Notes: generated by a model from the letters alone, not told the origin. Shown: positions 9,763-21,363, counted from the first letter of the stretch. The stretch: 64,000 nucleotides of DNA from Wyeomyia smithii (GCF_029784165.1 NC_073695.1:198459857-198523856), one strand, 5' to 3'. Translations and numbers: made by a program.

Positions 9763-12700
9763 TACGGCGAAAGAGGTTAGGAATTTTATCACTGTATTAC
9801 AGTGGAATTGCAGAAGTATCATCCCCAAATTCGATCTATTTTCTCATTTAATAAATACATACAATTGTGACGCATTTGCGCTCTGTGAAACCTTTCTCAA
9901 TTCAAACGATCAACTCAATTTCCACGATTTTAACATTATTCGTCGAGATCGAGACTCACACGGTGGAGGGGTACTTTTAGGGATTAAAAAGTGCTATTCC
10001 TTCTTCCGAATCGACCTCCCCTCGATCTCGAATATTGAAGTCGTTGCCATTCAAACGAATATGAATGGAAAAGACCTATGCCTTGTTTCGTTATATATGC
10101 CTCCATCCGCGCGGATTGAACAAAAGCATCTCACTGATATAGCAGAGTTGCTTCCTGCGCCTCTCTTGATATTGGGAGATTTTAATTCTCACTGTTCGCT
10201 ATGGGGGTCGCTGTACGACGACAACCGATCTTCTTTAATCTGTAACTTGATCGACGACTTCAATATGACAGTTTTGAATACTGGGGAAGCGACACGTGTA
10301 CCTAATCCTCCAGCACGTGAAAGCGTGCTTGACCTATCCCTTTGCTCGACATCACTAGCGTTAGATTGCCGGTGGAAAGTAATCAACGATCCCCACGGTA
10401 GTGATCATCTTCCAATCGTTATATCAATTGCTAATGGTTCAACTCCCCCGAACCCAATCAATATTTCCTACGACCTTACACGTAATATTGATTGGAAGTG
10501 TTATGAGTCTTTTATAGCGCAATCTGTCGAGACTCACGAGGAACTTCCTCCGGAGGAAGAATACGCGTTCTTAGCTGGCTTGATAATCGACGCCGCGACT
10601 CAAGCTCAGACGAAACCGATACCCGGGGTAACGATTAGACAGCGCCCTCCCAACAAATGGTGGGACAAAGAGTGCTCTGAGCTGTACGCGCGAAGGTCCG
10701 CGGCGTATAAGGACTACCGGGAGTACGGCACTGTCAACCTGCTTCGAAAGTACGAGGCACTGGGCAGGCAGATGAAGAGCTTAGTAAAGGCGAAAAAACG
10801 CGGGTACTGGCGGCGGTTCGTAAACGCGTTGTCCAGGGAAACAGCGATGAGCACTCTTTGGGATACCGCCAGGCGCATGCGGAACCGTGACGTTTCGAAT
10901 GAAAGCGAGGAGTATTCAGATCGCTGGATACTCGATTTTGCCAAAAAGGTCTGTCCAGACTCTGTACCGGAACAGAAAACCTTTCGCGACGCGTTTTTAG
11001 TAACTACGGAAGAGCCTCCATTTTCGATGTTGGAATTTTCAATGGCTCTCCTGTCGTGCAACAATAAGGCTCCAGGGTTAGATAGAATAAAATTCAACCT
11101 GTTGAAGAACCTACCCGACTCTGCAAAAAGACGCTTGTTGAATTTGTTCAACAATTTTCTTGAGCTAAATATTGTTCCGCATGACTGGAGGGAGGTAAAA
11201 GTCATTGCTATTCGGAAACCCGGGAAACCTGCCTCTGATCACAATTCATATAGGCCGATTGCGATGCTCTCTTGCCTCCGGAAATTAATGGAGAAAATGA
11301 TCCTCTTACGGTTAGACAAATGGGTCGAAACAAACGGGTTACTTTCAGATACTCAATTTGGCTTTCGCCGGGGCAAAGGGACGAACGATTGCCTAGCGTT
11401 GCTTTCTACTGAAATTCAACTAGCCTTTGCTCGAAAAGAGCAAATGGCCTCTGCGTTCATGGATATTAAAGGGGCTTTTGACTCTGTCTCTGTAGAAGTT
11501 TTAAGCGCGAAACTTCATTCGCAGGGACTTTCACCAAATTTGAATAACTTTTTGCTCAATTTGTTGTCAGAAAAGCATATGTATTTCTCACATGGCGATT
11601 CGACAACTTCCCGAATTAGTTACATGGGCCTCCCCCAGGGCTCATGTTTAAGTCCTCTCTTATATAATTTTTACGTCAATGACATCGATGAATGTCTTGC
11701 AAATTCATGCACGCTAAGGCAACTTGCAGACGATAGCGTTGTATCCATTACTGGTAGCGAGGCTAGCGATCTGCAAGGACCATTGCAAGATACCTTAGAC
11801 AATTTGTCTGAATGGGCTCTTAAGCTGGGTATCGAATTCTCTCCGGAGAAAACTGAGCTGGTCGTTTTTTCTAGGAAGCATAACCCAGCTCAGCTGCAGC
11901 TCCTACTAACGGGTAAAACGATCTCTCAGGTTTTAATCGCTAAATATCTCGGGGTCTGGTTCGACTCCAAATGCACCTGGGCTTGTCATATTAGGTATCT
12001 GACACAAAAATGCCAACAGAGGATTAATTTTCTTCGTACGATTACCGGAACTTGGTGGGGTGCTCACCCAGGAGACCTGCTAAGGTTATACCAAACAACG
12101 ATATTGTCAGTTCTTGAGTACGGCTGTTTCTGCTTTCGCTCCGCCACGAGCACGCACATTATAAAATTAGAGAGAATACAATATCGTTGTTTGCGTATTG
12201 CCTTGGGTTGCATGCAGTCGACCCATACGATGAGTCTTGAAGTGCTAGCGGGTATTCTTCCGTTGAAACATCGTTTTTGGAATCTCTCTTACCGGTTGCT
12301 AATTCGATGCACAGTTATGAACCCATTAGTAATTGAAAATTTCGAGAGGTTGGTCGACCTTCAATCTCAATCCAGATTTATGACTTTATATTTTGACTAT
12401 ATGGCTCAAGATATTAATCCTTCTTCATACGATTCCTCCAATGTCGCACTTTTAGCTACTTCTAATAATGCTATATTCTTCGACACCACCATGAAACAAG
12501 ACATTTCTGGTATCCCGGATCAATTGCGACCCCAAGAGATCCCTAAGATTTTTTCCAATAAGTTTAAACATGTTAGTTATGATAAAAGGTTTTTCACTGA
12601 CAGATCTAATCTAGATGAGTCCACTGGCTTTGGTGTTTTCCACGAAAATTTTACCGCCTCCTACAAACTCGATGCTCCTGCTTCCGTGTACGTCGCAGAA

Positions 12701-13438
12701 CTTGCTGCTATTCAGTACTCTCTTGGAATCATCGAAACTCTACCCATAGACCACTACTTCATCTTCACAGATAGTCTCAGTGCCATTGAGGCTCTGCGAT
12801 CAATGAAGCCTGTGAAGCACACCCCGTATTTCCTGGGGAAAATACGGCGGTTTTTAAGTGCTTTAACAGATAAAAATTACCGGGTTACCTTAGCGTGGGT
12901 CCCTTCTCATTGCTCGATTCCGGGTAACGAAAAGGCTGACTCTTTAGCTAAGGTGGGTGCTATTGACGGCGATATTTATGAAAGACCAATTGCTTATGAT
13001 GAATTTTATAGCATTTTGCGTCAGAGAACACTCAACAGTTGGCAATCATCATGGAACTCAGATGAACTGGGACGGTGGCTACATTCCATTTTTCCTAAGG
13101 TATCGACGAAAGCATGGTTCAAGGGGTTGGATGTAGGTCGGGACTTCATTCGCGTGATGTCCAGACTTATGTCCAATCACTACACGTTAAACACGCATCT
13201 CTTTCGTATAGGGCTTGTAGACAGTAATCACTGCGTTTGTGGCGATGGCTACCATGACATCAAGCATGTTGTTTGGTCGTGTACCGAATACTGTGGTGTT
13301 AGGTCTGAGCTTATAGATTCCCTTCGGGCCCGAGGAAAACAACCGAACGTACCCGTTAGAGACATTCTGGGAAGCGGTGATCTCCAGTACATGACACAGC
13401 TATACGTTTTCATAAAACACGCTGGTATTAAAATATGA
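9755..13438 (+). CDS. I-clade element ORF2: endonuclease, reverse transcriptase, RNase H
   Basis: A 1,227-residue polyprotein that nicks target DNA, reverse-transcribes the element RNA at the nick and degrades RNA in the hybrid. The N-terminal APE-type endonuclease has N18 (LQWNCRS), E45 (LCETF), D142 and N144 (GDFN), and D217-H218 (SDHLPI). The reverse transcriptase has SYRPIAMLSCLRKLMEK (499-515), FGFRRGKGTND (535-545), motif A FMDIKGAFDS with D570, GLPQGSCLSPLLYNFY (625-640) and motif C LADD with D659 and D660. The RNase H domain keeps its acidic set: D949 (FTDRS), E982 (VAELAAI), D1006 (IFTDSLSA), H1052 and D1062 (WVPSHCSIPGNEKADSLAK). A C-terminal CCHC motif is at C1160, C1162, H1171 and C1176. 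No stop or frameshift is seen, so it is potentially active. Translation probably depends on reinitiation at the ATG overlapping the ORF1 stop codon. Confidence 0.95.
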   Translation: MTNTAKEVRNFITVLQWNCRSIIPKFDLFSHLINTYNCDAFALCETFLNSNDQLNFHDFNIIRRDRDSHGGGVLLGIKKCYSFFRIDLPSISNIEVVAIQTNMNGKDLCLVSLYMPPSARIEQKHLTDIAELLPAPLLILGDFNSHCSLWGSLYDDNRSSLICNLIDDFNMTVLNTGEATRVPNPPARESVLDLSLCSTSLALDCRWKVINDPHGSDHLPIVISIANGSTPPNPINISYDLTRNIDWKCYESFIAQSVETHEELPPEEEYAFLAGLIIDAATQAQTKPIPGVTIRQRPPNKWWDKECSELYARRSAAYKDYREYGTVNLLRKYEALGRQMKSLVKAKKRGYWRRFVNALSRETAMSTLWDTARRMRNRDVSNESEEYSDRWILDFAKKVCPDSVPEQKTFRDAFLVTTEEPPFSMLEFSMALLSCNNKAPGLDRIKFNLLKNLPDSAKRRLLNLFNNFLELNIVPHDWREVKVIAIRKPGKPASDHNSYRPIAMLSCLRKLMEKMILLRLDKWVETNGLLSDTQFGFRRGKGTNDCLALLSTEIQLAFARKEQMASAFMDIKGAFDSVSVEVLSAKLHSQGLSPNLNNFLLNLLSEKHMYFSHGDSTTSRISYMGLPQGSCLSPLLYNFYVNDIDECLANSCTLRQLADDSVVSITGSEASDLQGPLQDTLDNLSEWALKLGIEFSPEKTELVVFSRKHNPAQLQLLLTGKTISQVLIAKYLGVWFDSKCTWACHIRYLTQKCQQRINFLRTITGTWWGAHPGDLLRLYQTTILSVLEYGCFCFRSATSTHIIKLERIQYRCLRIALGCMQSTHTMSLEVLAGILPLKHRFWNLSYRLLIRCTVMNPLVIENFERLVDLQSQSRFMTLYFDYMAQDINPSSYDSSNVALLATSNNAIFFDTTMKQDISGIPDQLRPQEIPKIFSNKFKHVSYDKRFFTDRSNLDESTGFGVFHENFTASYKLDAPASVYVAELAAIQYSLGIIETLPIDHYFIFTDSLSAIEALRSMKPVKHTPYFLGKIRRFLSALTDKNYRVTLAWVPSHCSIPGNEKADSLAKVGAIDGDIYERPIAYDEFYSILRQRTLNSWQSSWNSDELGRWLHSIFPKVSTKAWFKGLDVGRDFIRVMSRLMSNHYTLNTHLFRIGLVDSNHCVCGDGYHDIKHVVWSCTEYCGVRSELIDSLRARGKQPNVPVRDILGSGDLQYMTQLYVFIKHAGIKI

Positions 13439-13807
13439 AACTCTTCTATCTATTTGTTAGATTACCATTCCCGCTACACGCTGAAAGAAGATGATACACT
13501 AAGCTGGAGACACCCAAACGAAGACTCGGCATCTTCATGTTCACGCAGACACCTCAGTCCAAACTGCTCAAATAGAACATCACTGCTTAGCCATGTACAA
13601 ATAAATAAATCGTATAACTAAATATAGTTAAAATCAAAATTGTAACTCCCCTCCTCTCACCTTAAATCCCCACTAGCTCGTAGTCGGCCGCGAGAATAAA
13701 GAAAAGGCCTCCCTCTTTTCCCTGCTAACTTAGAATTTAAAAAAATGTACTTGGCTCAGTTACACATAAATTGTATCGTGCCGTGTCAAATAAACTATTT
13801 AAAAACC
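13439..13807 (+). other. 3' UTR and tail of the I-clade element
   Basis: Non-coding sequence after the ORF2 stop, containing AATAAATAAATCGTATAAC near 13602, GAATAAAG near 13693 and finally CGTGCCGTGTCAAATAAACT near 13775. AATAAA in the last motif can serve as a polyadenylation signal. The element ends TTTAAAAACC just before the right target duplication, followed by a run of 16 C. Confidence 0.7.
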
Positions 13808-13819
13808 AGATCGAGTCCC

Positions 13820-14280
13820 CCCCCCCCCCCCCCATATTACGATACCCACAGACTAGTGAACAACCCTAGACACCATTCTGGATTCCAAATGAGGTGCTAT
13901 TAGGCACATTTTGAATGTTTACACTGTTGTTTAAAATCCAGAGCACCGCCAGGACCAAGCCGCTCCTTACATATAAGTCGGAAATTCGTATTGGTTTCGT
14001 AAAAAGTTCTCTTTCTTGTCAGCATATAACCAGAGCCCAGCAGAATTGAATGCCCGTACTTCAGTCGACCTTATGGAAAGGTATGGAGAGGGGTCACTAG
14101 ACAAAGGGTTAAAGAAGCACCAGTAAAACTTAACACGGGTATATAATTTTTACCTGCAAGTAAGGGGCAATACTCCGAAGTTGAATAGTAAAGAAGGTAG
14201 GAGAGTTATCGAGGGAAACAGAAAAGAAATTGGAAAGGATGGACGAACTGTGGATCCGCCAACCTTGAACGAGGTGATAA
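13820..14280. other. Intergenic, no gene seen
   Basis: Apart from the C homopolymer adjoining the right target duplication of the I element, no repeat or ORF stands out. Confidence 0.4.
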
Positions 14281-14334
14281 AATCACAAGGGTTGTGTGCA
14301 AAGCCACGACCGTAAAGTTGACGTAGAACTACAT
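14281..14334. repeat. Dispersed repeat motif, copy 2
   Basis: AATCACAAGGGTTGTGTGCA, AAGCCACGACCGTAAAG and TTGACGTAGAACTAC match 1931-1985 with few differences. Here it stands alone, without the 1.7-kb element next to copy 1, and leads straight into the CGGGTT-rich repeat. Confidence 0.7.
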
Positions 14335-14351
14335 GTTGTTATTCGTAGAGG

Positions 14352-14662
14352 TGGTCGGGTTTTGGGTTTTCAAACCGTCGGGTTCGGGTCGGGTCCAGGT
14401 TTGAAAATGTTTGAAACTGTCGAGAACAGGTCGGGTTCGGGATGTCGGGTCAGCATTTTGGGTTTGAAAACCCGAAACCCGACTATAAAATTTCGGATTA
14501 GGGTAGGGTTAGGGTTTCAAAACTTCGGGTTCGGGTTTTAAAGAAATAAAAATTTTGGGTTCGGGTTTCATCGAAAAAAAAAAGTTTCGGGTTTGAGTCG
14601 GGTTCGATTTTCATCCGAAAAAAAAATCGGGTTCGGATCGGGTACGGATTTGTAAAATATCA
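14352..14662 (+). repeat. Degenerate CGGGTTCGGGTTT repeat
   Basis: About 300 bp of irregular CGGGTT, TCGGG and TTCGGGTTT units separated by A-rich runs (AAAGAAATAAAAATTTT, ATCGAAAAAAAAAAAG). One arm is inverted: GGGTTTGAAAACCCGAAACC around 14459-14478 forms a local palindrome. The G tracts give quadruplex potential on the plus strand. The short ORF across it has no family resemblance. Confidence 0.8.
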
Positions 14663-16405
14663 AACCCATCTCTAGTTGTTTGTTACATTACTTGTATTGA
14701 ATATGTTTAAATTTTGTGCAAAAGAGGAGTTGAAGTGCTGCCAAATTTCAATTTGCACATATAAACTCAACATCACTGAACAGGAATGAAACAAACACTA
14801 TGTAGCGCGAACAAGTTTTAACAGGAAGACTGCATGTATATTAGCACACCTTTTTATTTTTTATTCAAGCGCAAGATGGGAAAATATTAAATCTTCTATA
14901 ATCTATTTTTTGTCCTTCTTATGATAAATGTTGTTTTTTTTTTATTCTCGCTTATATTCTGTCGGTCTAGTTCCGCCACTGTTGTGGCCAATCGATTTCT
15001 GAGCCTACCATTCGATTTCTGAGACTTTTTTAAACAAAATAAGATATAATTTGACTACCACTTCAAGATATTAGTGAATTACCATCAATGCTCAAAAATA
15101 ATCGATATTATTTTGCTTTGTGAAAAATATACTAAAACTATGCCAAACCCGGTTTCGTAGAATCACCGCTTTGAGCTCAGTTTTTGTCCGATTTAAGATC
15201 TGTTTTTTTTTTCAAAATATGGGTGAAAGAATGCTAATATGTGGACAAACTCTTAGAATTTTGATATTATGCCTCAAAACAAAATGGCGTCGAAAAAACC
15301 ACAAAAATTACCGGTTTCTCAAAATTCAAAATGGCGCTATTGTTGCCCCTTAAGTTGAAATATGTTCAAACTCGGGTAGATTCAGTTTTGCATAAAAATA
15401 CACAAAAAAATTATATATAGAAGCCAAGGCAGAAATACTACAAGGTATACAGCCCTAGGGTTGTATGGAATGGTGACGTGGGACTAAACATTGTATTTAG
15501 GGGATTTTTTGTTCCAAAATATACAGACTCCGCAGACAGAATCAATGCTTGCAATGCTTGCTCGGTGACTTACGTACTTTTATTTTCAATCTTCCATGGA
15601 AATCTATTTTCAGAAATATATTCAACAACACTCGAAAAAATATCGTTTATCTTTGGCGATATTATGCCTGTAGAATTTTTTGTGCAATCAACATGTATTT
15701 GACAAAGCACAAGCTTATCGTTCTTGTTAAAAAAGCACCAAGAATTTATCGTAATGCGTCAAAGTCAGAATTAACGCTATATCCTCAAAAACCAAATCCA
15801 AGTATACTTACGTTATCATAATGAATGGTTTTGTCTTATTGAACTCTGATTAAATAAAATTTATAATATGTATCTTAATTTCAAAATAATATGAGAGCCC
15901 TTACGAAAATTCATTAATTGACAAACATGAGAAGAAATGTTGAACAAAATTATCAACAAGTTTCAGCAAAAAATCGTAGCAATCAACTTTTCCATTTTTG
16001 TTTTTTGCTTGACAATTTTTTTCATTTGCCTACAATTACATTCGCTGTATTACGAAGACAGCTAATAAACGTTTATTATGGAAAACTTTGAAATAATAAA
16101 ATATCATCTAACAATTTTGAAATGTAAGAAAAAAATCGGAATGAATCTTAGTAAATGGACCAAAAATTCACCAGCATTCGCCGGTTTTTACTCTTCTTTA
16201 AATTTGTATATTTGGGAATTCAATTTTTCGATACTATCCGGTCACGATTATTTAGTGAATATCGAATATAAAATATAATAAATATAACTTATAACCGTTG
16301 CAAAAATGCACAATTCTTGTTAAGTAATTTATGGTAATCATATTTATGAGATAAACTTTCAATCACCATCTGCAGCAGCATTGCAGTTTTTCCTCGATTG
16401 CACAC
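14663..16405. other. AT-rich intergenic, no gene seen
   Basis: Several short ORFs (for example 15120-15353 and 15549-15821) lack motifs and lie in AT-rich sequence with AAAATGGCG-type dispersed-repeat wording near 15280-15340. I see no supported gene. Confidence 0.4.
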
Positions 16406-16521
16406 TAATAAAAATGTACGAACAGAAGTGTACCACTGCAATACGAGTAGTACCGCGCGCTGCATTACGAATAAAAGTGTACTGCTGAAATGTACGAATA
16501 AAAGAGTACCGCTGCAATCAT
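16406..16521 (+). repeat. Short degenerate tandem repeat
   Basis: Three to four units built from AATAAAA(G/A)TGTAC and GTACCRCTGCAAT, such as AAGTGTACCACTGCAATACG, AATAAAAGTGTACTGCTG and AATAAAAGAGTACCGCTGCA. Units are 27-39 bp and diverged. Confidence 0.6.
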
Positions 16522-18530
16522 AGACGACGAGAGACCTGCAGCTTTCTGCTCCACTGGTACTGTTGCTTATACCAGCATGTTTTCTTTCAAGACATCAGTT
16601 TTTATTACGTTCTGACAGTAGTATGGAATTGTTCAAGGATGGGGATTGTTTCAAACTTTTCGGAAAATTTTTACCTTCGAGACATCATATTAGTCTAAGC
16701 TCATGGAAGCAAAAATAAATTGACCCATTGGGACGGGGAGACTCTATCAATTTTTTTTTTGATATTCATACAGAGAATATCACAGGGAACGGTTGGTGTC
16801 CATTCACGTCGTCTGTTCTAGGAATGCTCGCATGTAATTGGTTCATTGTTCGTGTAAATCTATCATTGAAACTTTTATCAATTTTACCGCTTAGCAATTG
16901 AATTAGAGTGATAACTAGCATATTACAAAATTTTCATACATTTTATCTATCCAACAACATATTGGTTATTGTTATCCATCATGTGGTTACGCTGTTATTA
17001 ACGTTTGAAATCTGACGCAACATTTGCCAGTTTCAATTCCAGTTTCACAGAATGCATCTCAGTATAGTAAACAAAGACGTAGTCCCACGTCAAAAATAGT
17101 CAATTTTTGTTGCACTGTGTAATGCTTGAACATGAACTTAATAAAACGGATAGGTGCGATTTTTAACGGTTTCACGTCAAGTGTCAGGGAAATATTCAGT
17201 CCCGTTTGTGACTCTAAATAGTCTGGAAATCGCCGCAAGTAGTGTCGACAATAAGCTGGAAAAAGCATCCTGACAAGAAATGAAACAAAATAAATTTTTC
17301 TCTGAAGAGGCCACTGATCTGTGCCAAAACGTCGAATAGTATATAGAAGAAAGTCGTTCTACTTTTCGAGACTGTACTGTATAACAACTCGATATTCTAG
17401 TTCTCGTCAATATCGCTTTCAATTCCCAAACTCAAAGATGCTTGAAATTTTAAAGATACCTTTTAAATCATATTGAATACAGCGATCTCATCGAACGTCT
17501 TTTTTGTTTTTAACTGGTTTAGTGACTGCTTCAAAAAACGTTATAAAATTAACTCCAACAACTGTTGATCATTTAACGGTTTGCCACAAATAATTTTGTT
17601 AACAGGAATCTAGTATAAATCTTCCATAGCTCTTCAAGAGATAACCCGTTTATTATCCATCGACATCAATTTCCAAGGGTTCTCATATCCAAGGGTCATT
17701 TTTCCCAAACAAGATTTGCCCAATTTTTTGTAGCTAACTTTACTGAGAATAAAATGCTCCAATGTTAATACAATAAGAACAGTTATTTTAAATCAACGGT
17801 ACAACAAGAAGAAAAATGTCGCACTTTTGAAATGCCAAATTTTATAAAAAATCTTGATTTAGTGATAGCACAGAAGAGACAAGAAATTAAAAAACAACTA
17901 GGGTATTGAACTAAAATTGCCATGGTTTATTGTTAAAAATATTCATGTTGAAACATATACTTTTTGTTTTCTACCATACGGTACATTTTTTTATTAGCGT
18001 CTCCAGTAGTCGTAACCCGGCGATAGTTTTCTAATCCGTAAGAAATGTTCATCATAGTAATATCGAAAAATACCTGAACAATTCTGAACACTCATGTTGA
18101 AAACCCAACGTGGACAGAAGGAATGATCGCGAAAGTTATCAAACTCCTAAAATCGGTAGTAACATAAAAATTGTGCCGAAACCTTAAAGGAAAATACTAG
18201 TATTGGGTCTAACCAAACTAAACAATAATTGTAAAAGTAAAATACATGACCGAAAACTACTAGCGAAGAGATTCATGATAGTTTTTCAATCACAAAAGAT
18301 CAAAATTCTGGCACGACTAAAATCCCAAAAAACCTGCAAAACAAAACCTTACAAAACTATCGATTTGGTAAAAACTGATTTCATCAAATCTAAAAAGCTT
18401 TTACACAGGAAAAATGGTCTAAGATGACAAATTGCAGAAAAAATCCAACTTTATATGCTTAGAAGACTCCGCATAGCATTAAACAAATTTCGTCCGAAAT
18501 AAAATATTCCCATACTCCATCTGCTAAAGC
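16522..18530. other. AT-rich intergenic, no gene seen
   Basis: Overlapping minus-strand ORFs at 17059-17422 and a plus-strand ORF at 18203-18427 carry no recognisable motif. No tandem array or inverted-repeat pair was identified. Confidence 0.4.
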
Positions 18531-21170
18531 GAGTCATTGTGGGACACGTTTCCTCCATCTAAAACGCCCTCTAGCGATAGTCGGGGAAAACTCACATAAT
18601 TAATGATACCCGCAAGCACTGGCAGTAAATTTTCCTTCTGCTGATGATGGTTATTCCCATCTTTTATACACACTCATCCCCACATTCGAGGGCGCAAAAC
18701 TTCGCGGAACAGTCCTCCAAGAGTTTGCATATATACTCATAAATTTTATAATTTCTCTAGCCGCGCGCGATCCTTTTTTTATTTTTTTTCTTCCCGCTCA
18801 CCACCATTAATATAGGAGCCTTATTTAGCACATGCACACGTACAACAGGCCACCAGTGAAAGATGGAACCGCAAGAGCCGTAGTGGGGAAGATCCTAAAA
18901 TCCATTCAGGGCTTCTCTCGTTGCTTCGGCAATATCCTGCGGACCATGGGCGGCGCGGTGATATACGGGAGGGCACTTTCACCCTGTTCTGCAAATAAAA
19001 TTCTCAACTTGGAAATTATCATAACTTAAATGGCAATACTCATGGACCCTCATAAACATACCTCGCACACATTTTTGCCTCTGCGCTCCGGCATATCGAA
19101 GAAATAAAGAAGCAAAAGGATATGTACACACTTGGCTCCAGCTTGAGCGACGCTTCCTCGTTTCAAAAACGCACATATAACGGAAGAAAACGAAGAAGAG
19201 CCTCATTCATCTCGGGCAGCAGACGTGGTCGCCGCGGTCCTTACGGTTCTGCCATTTCTTCCTGCTTCGCAGGAAAATGTTCGCTAATAAATTACACGGA
19301 GCTGATGGCGAAGCTTTGTATGTTAATTCCGGTTCACCCACTCGGCCAGCACCGCCCAGTTGTACCCGGGTGGGTTTTTTGAAACGGTCTTGACGGAAGA
19401 AGGGAGCACCCGAGGAGGACCTTCGTATTTTGCTCATTTCGCCTAGACAACAGTGGATTTTTTGCGTCCGGCACTTTCCTTGTTTTTATTCTACATTTTT
19501 TTTGCTTTTCTTTTTACACACTTTTTCCGCTTCCTTGAACAGAGGCACTTATTATTAATTTCGTCGGAAACGATGCGCTTCGTCGGGACCAATCTCATTG
19601 TGCAGCATCACCGACCTAAACTGGGATAAAGTTTTCCGTCCCGTAGCAATCGAATGTGCAACTTGCGCATTGTTTTTCCTAATTTCGACATTGAACTGAC
19701 TTCTAATTGAATAGTACCAAGATTTACGGTCGTTGAAAGTTTAAAGGATGGGTTTGATTTAACAGGCCGGCTGACTGCTTCGACAAACTGTTTAGTCACA
19801 AAAGCTAAATTTGATTGTTTCACGATTCGATCTAGTTGCGATTAGTTCTGCAAAATAAGACTTTAATGTCATGATGGTAGTAAAATGACTAGCCATTTCA
19901 ACCCCATCTCACTCAAGCGGCAGGTTTTTCACTGCAGAAACCATCTTGGAACCCTGATCAAGCATGGCGCGCTTCTGCCATTCATTCCGCGTCATAAATT
20001 TTCTTTATTGTTCCCACTTAATTCCGCAGGCACACATGCTACTTCTCATTTATCGCCGCATCAAGATCCCTATCCCGTGGCAAGGGCATAAATATTCACT
20101 CCACACAACTCCTCCATCGAGTAGCAGCATCGTGCACAGATTTAAGCACTCCCATTCCCCCTCCCATTTTGGCAGCAATCGTGAGCCGAGACGGCCTTGT
20201 CGGTTACATATATCGCGCACTCGGAAAAACACACACAGGAAAATTCCACCCTCTCAGTCTCTCATTCTTTGGCCATTCCCGTCCCTTCCTCGTCGAGCGA
20301 GCGTTGTGGATATCGCGGGACCACCCTCTCCGCTCTGCACACTAATGTGCAATAAATTCCTATTTTATACTTTTCCCAACCCCTTTTTTCGCCACCACGC
20401 TGGCAACCGACTTGGCAAAAATAAAAATCTTCTTCTTACCGTTGGTGGCAGCAAGCAGCCCAAGCTACAATCAGCGCCATATTTTTCGCTTGCCAGCCAC
20501 GTTTTTCCCTCACCCTCAGCCGGGAAAATCTTGAACGCTTTCCAGCGGGGCATCTGCTCGGTGCTCATATACGACGAACTTATACTCACACTTGTTTTGC
20601 CACCTAATTCTCTGTGACCTCCACACACTATGTACCGTGCTGCATGCCGCTACTGGTCCCCACCAGAGGGCGAACACCGTTTTGGGGTGAGGAAGTGTAG
20701 CGAACAGTCAACTCATCAACAACGGTAGCCGACGCTTTGTTGGCCTAAAACCGAGGATGGGCGAAGGAGCCAACGTATTTAGGAAGGTTTGCGCGTTTGA
20801 GTGTGTATTCGCTGGAGATTCCGTTTGGCTGTTGCTGGAGATGTCATTATCATTACCGGGGAACGACCGCTGGGGCAATCCTGAGGGAGCTAGGGTAAGG
20901 AATCGGTGGGTGTGGAAGCTCGATGCGAAATAATGAATAAATATGGTTTTTCGAATCTGGTGCTACGTGTGAGTGTGGTTGAGAATAAATAAATGTCATC
21001 GATTGATTATGATACAGCCGTAACCTTTTGGTATTTACAGCGATTCCATTAAACATCAATTCAACAATTCGATGGTTCTTTTTTCAATCGATATCGTTTC
21101 AATACATTTGATTAAAATAAAATTCGATATGAATTGATATATTGCGATATTGTTTGTTGTTGCTAACCAT
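18531..21170. other. Higher-GC single-copy-looking sequence, no gene seen
   Basis: Base composition is more balanced than around it and I see no transposon motif, so this may be unique intergenic or intronic DNA. The longest ORF (19964-20617, 217 codons) is serine-, proline- and histidine-rich, overlaps other ORFs and has no domain. It is not called as a gene. Confidence 0.4.
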
Positions 21171-21363
21171 CAGGGCCGGATTTAGACGGTGGGGGGCCCG
21201 GGGCAGATTTGTTTGTGAGGCCCTCTTTTCTTGAAACATTCAGAGTTAACATTCTGGAAGATGACGAGCAAAAAAAAAAGGTCCCCTCAGGACTAGGGGG
21301 GCCCCTTGAATCGGGAGGCCCGGGGCATTTGCCACCTTTACCCCCCCCTCAAATCCGGGCCTG
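21171..21363. mobile_element. 193-bp hAT-like MITE with 8-bp duplication
   Basis: It begins CAGGGCCGGATTTAGACGG and ends CTCAAATCCGGGCCTG, imperfect inverted ends of the CAGGGCC type. The 8-bp CTAACCAT is present on both sides (21163-21170 and 21364-21371). Eight-base duplications and CAG...CTG ends are hallmarks of the hAT superfamily. It has no coding capacity; the interior is rich in G and C runs (GGGGGGCCCGGGGC, GGGGGGGCCCC). Confidence 0.85.

Larger units (their letters stand above)
7468..13807 (+). mobile_element. Full-length I-clade non-LTR retrotransposon
   Basis: A 6.3-kb element bounded by a 12-bp direct repeat AGATCGAGTCCC (7456-7467 and 13808-13819), which fits a target-site duplication of the size typical for the I group. 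In order it has a roughly 0.9-kb 5' UTR with an ATT microsatellite, ORF1 (8383-9762), ORF2 (9755-13438) and a 3' UTR with GTGCCGTGTCAAATAAA near the end. Both ORFs are open over their full length, and ORF2 has endonuclease, RT and RNase H domains, the combination seen in the I clade. The 5' boundary depends on the duplication; an alternative internal start near 7636 (CCCCATTCGTTG) cannot be excluded. Tail relics of the same family sit at 5455-5511 and 50466-50500. Confidence 0.75.

Noticed and set aside
14497..14520. TAGGGTAGGGTTAGGGTTT resembling telomere repeats
   Set aside because: It is an isolated instance inside a degenerate CGGGTT repeat. Mosquitoes are not known to use this telomere motif, so it is probably coincidence.
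17059..17422. Two overlapping minus-strand ORFs
   Set aside because: Different frames, no motif, AT-rich surroundings. No evidence of coding.
19964..20617. 217-codon plus-strand ORF
   Set aside because: Low-complexity Ser/Pro/His/Arg composition, overlapping ORFs in other frames, no motif and no start context. It is better explained as a chance ORF in GC-balanced DNA.
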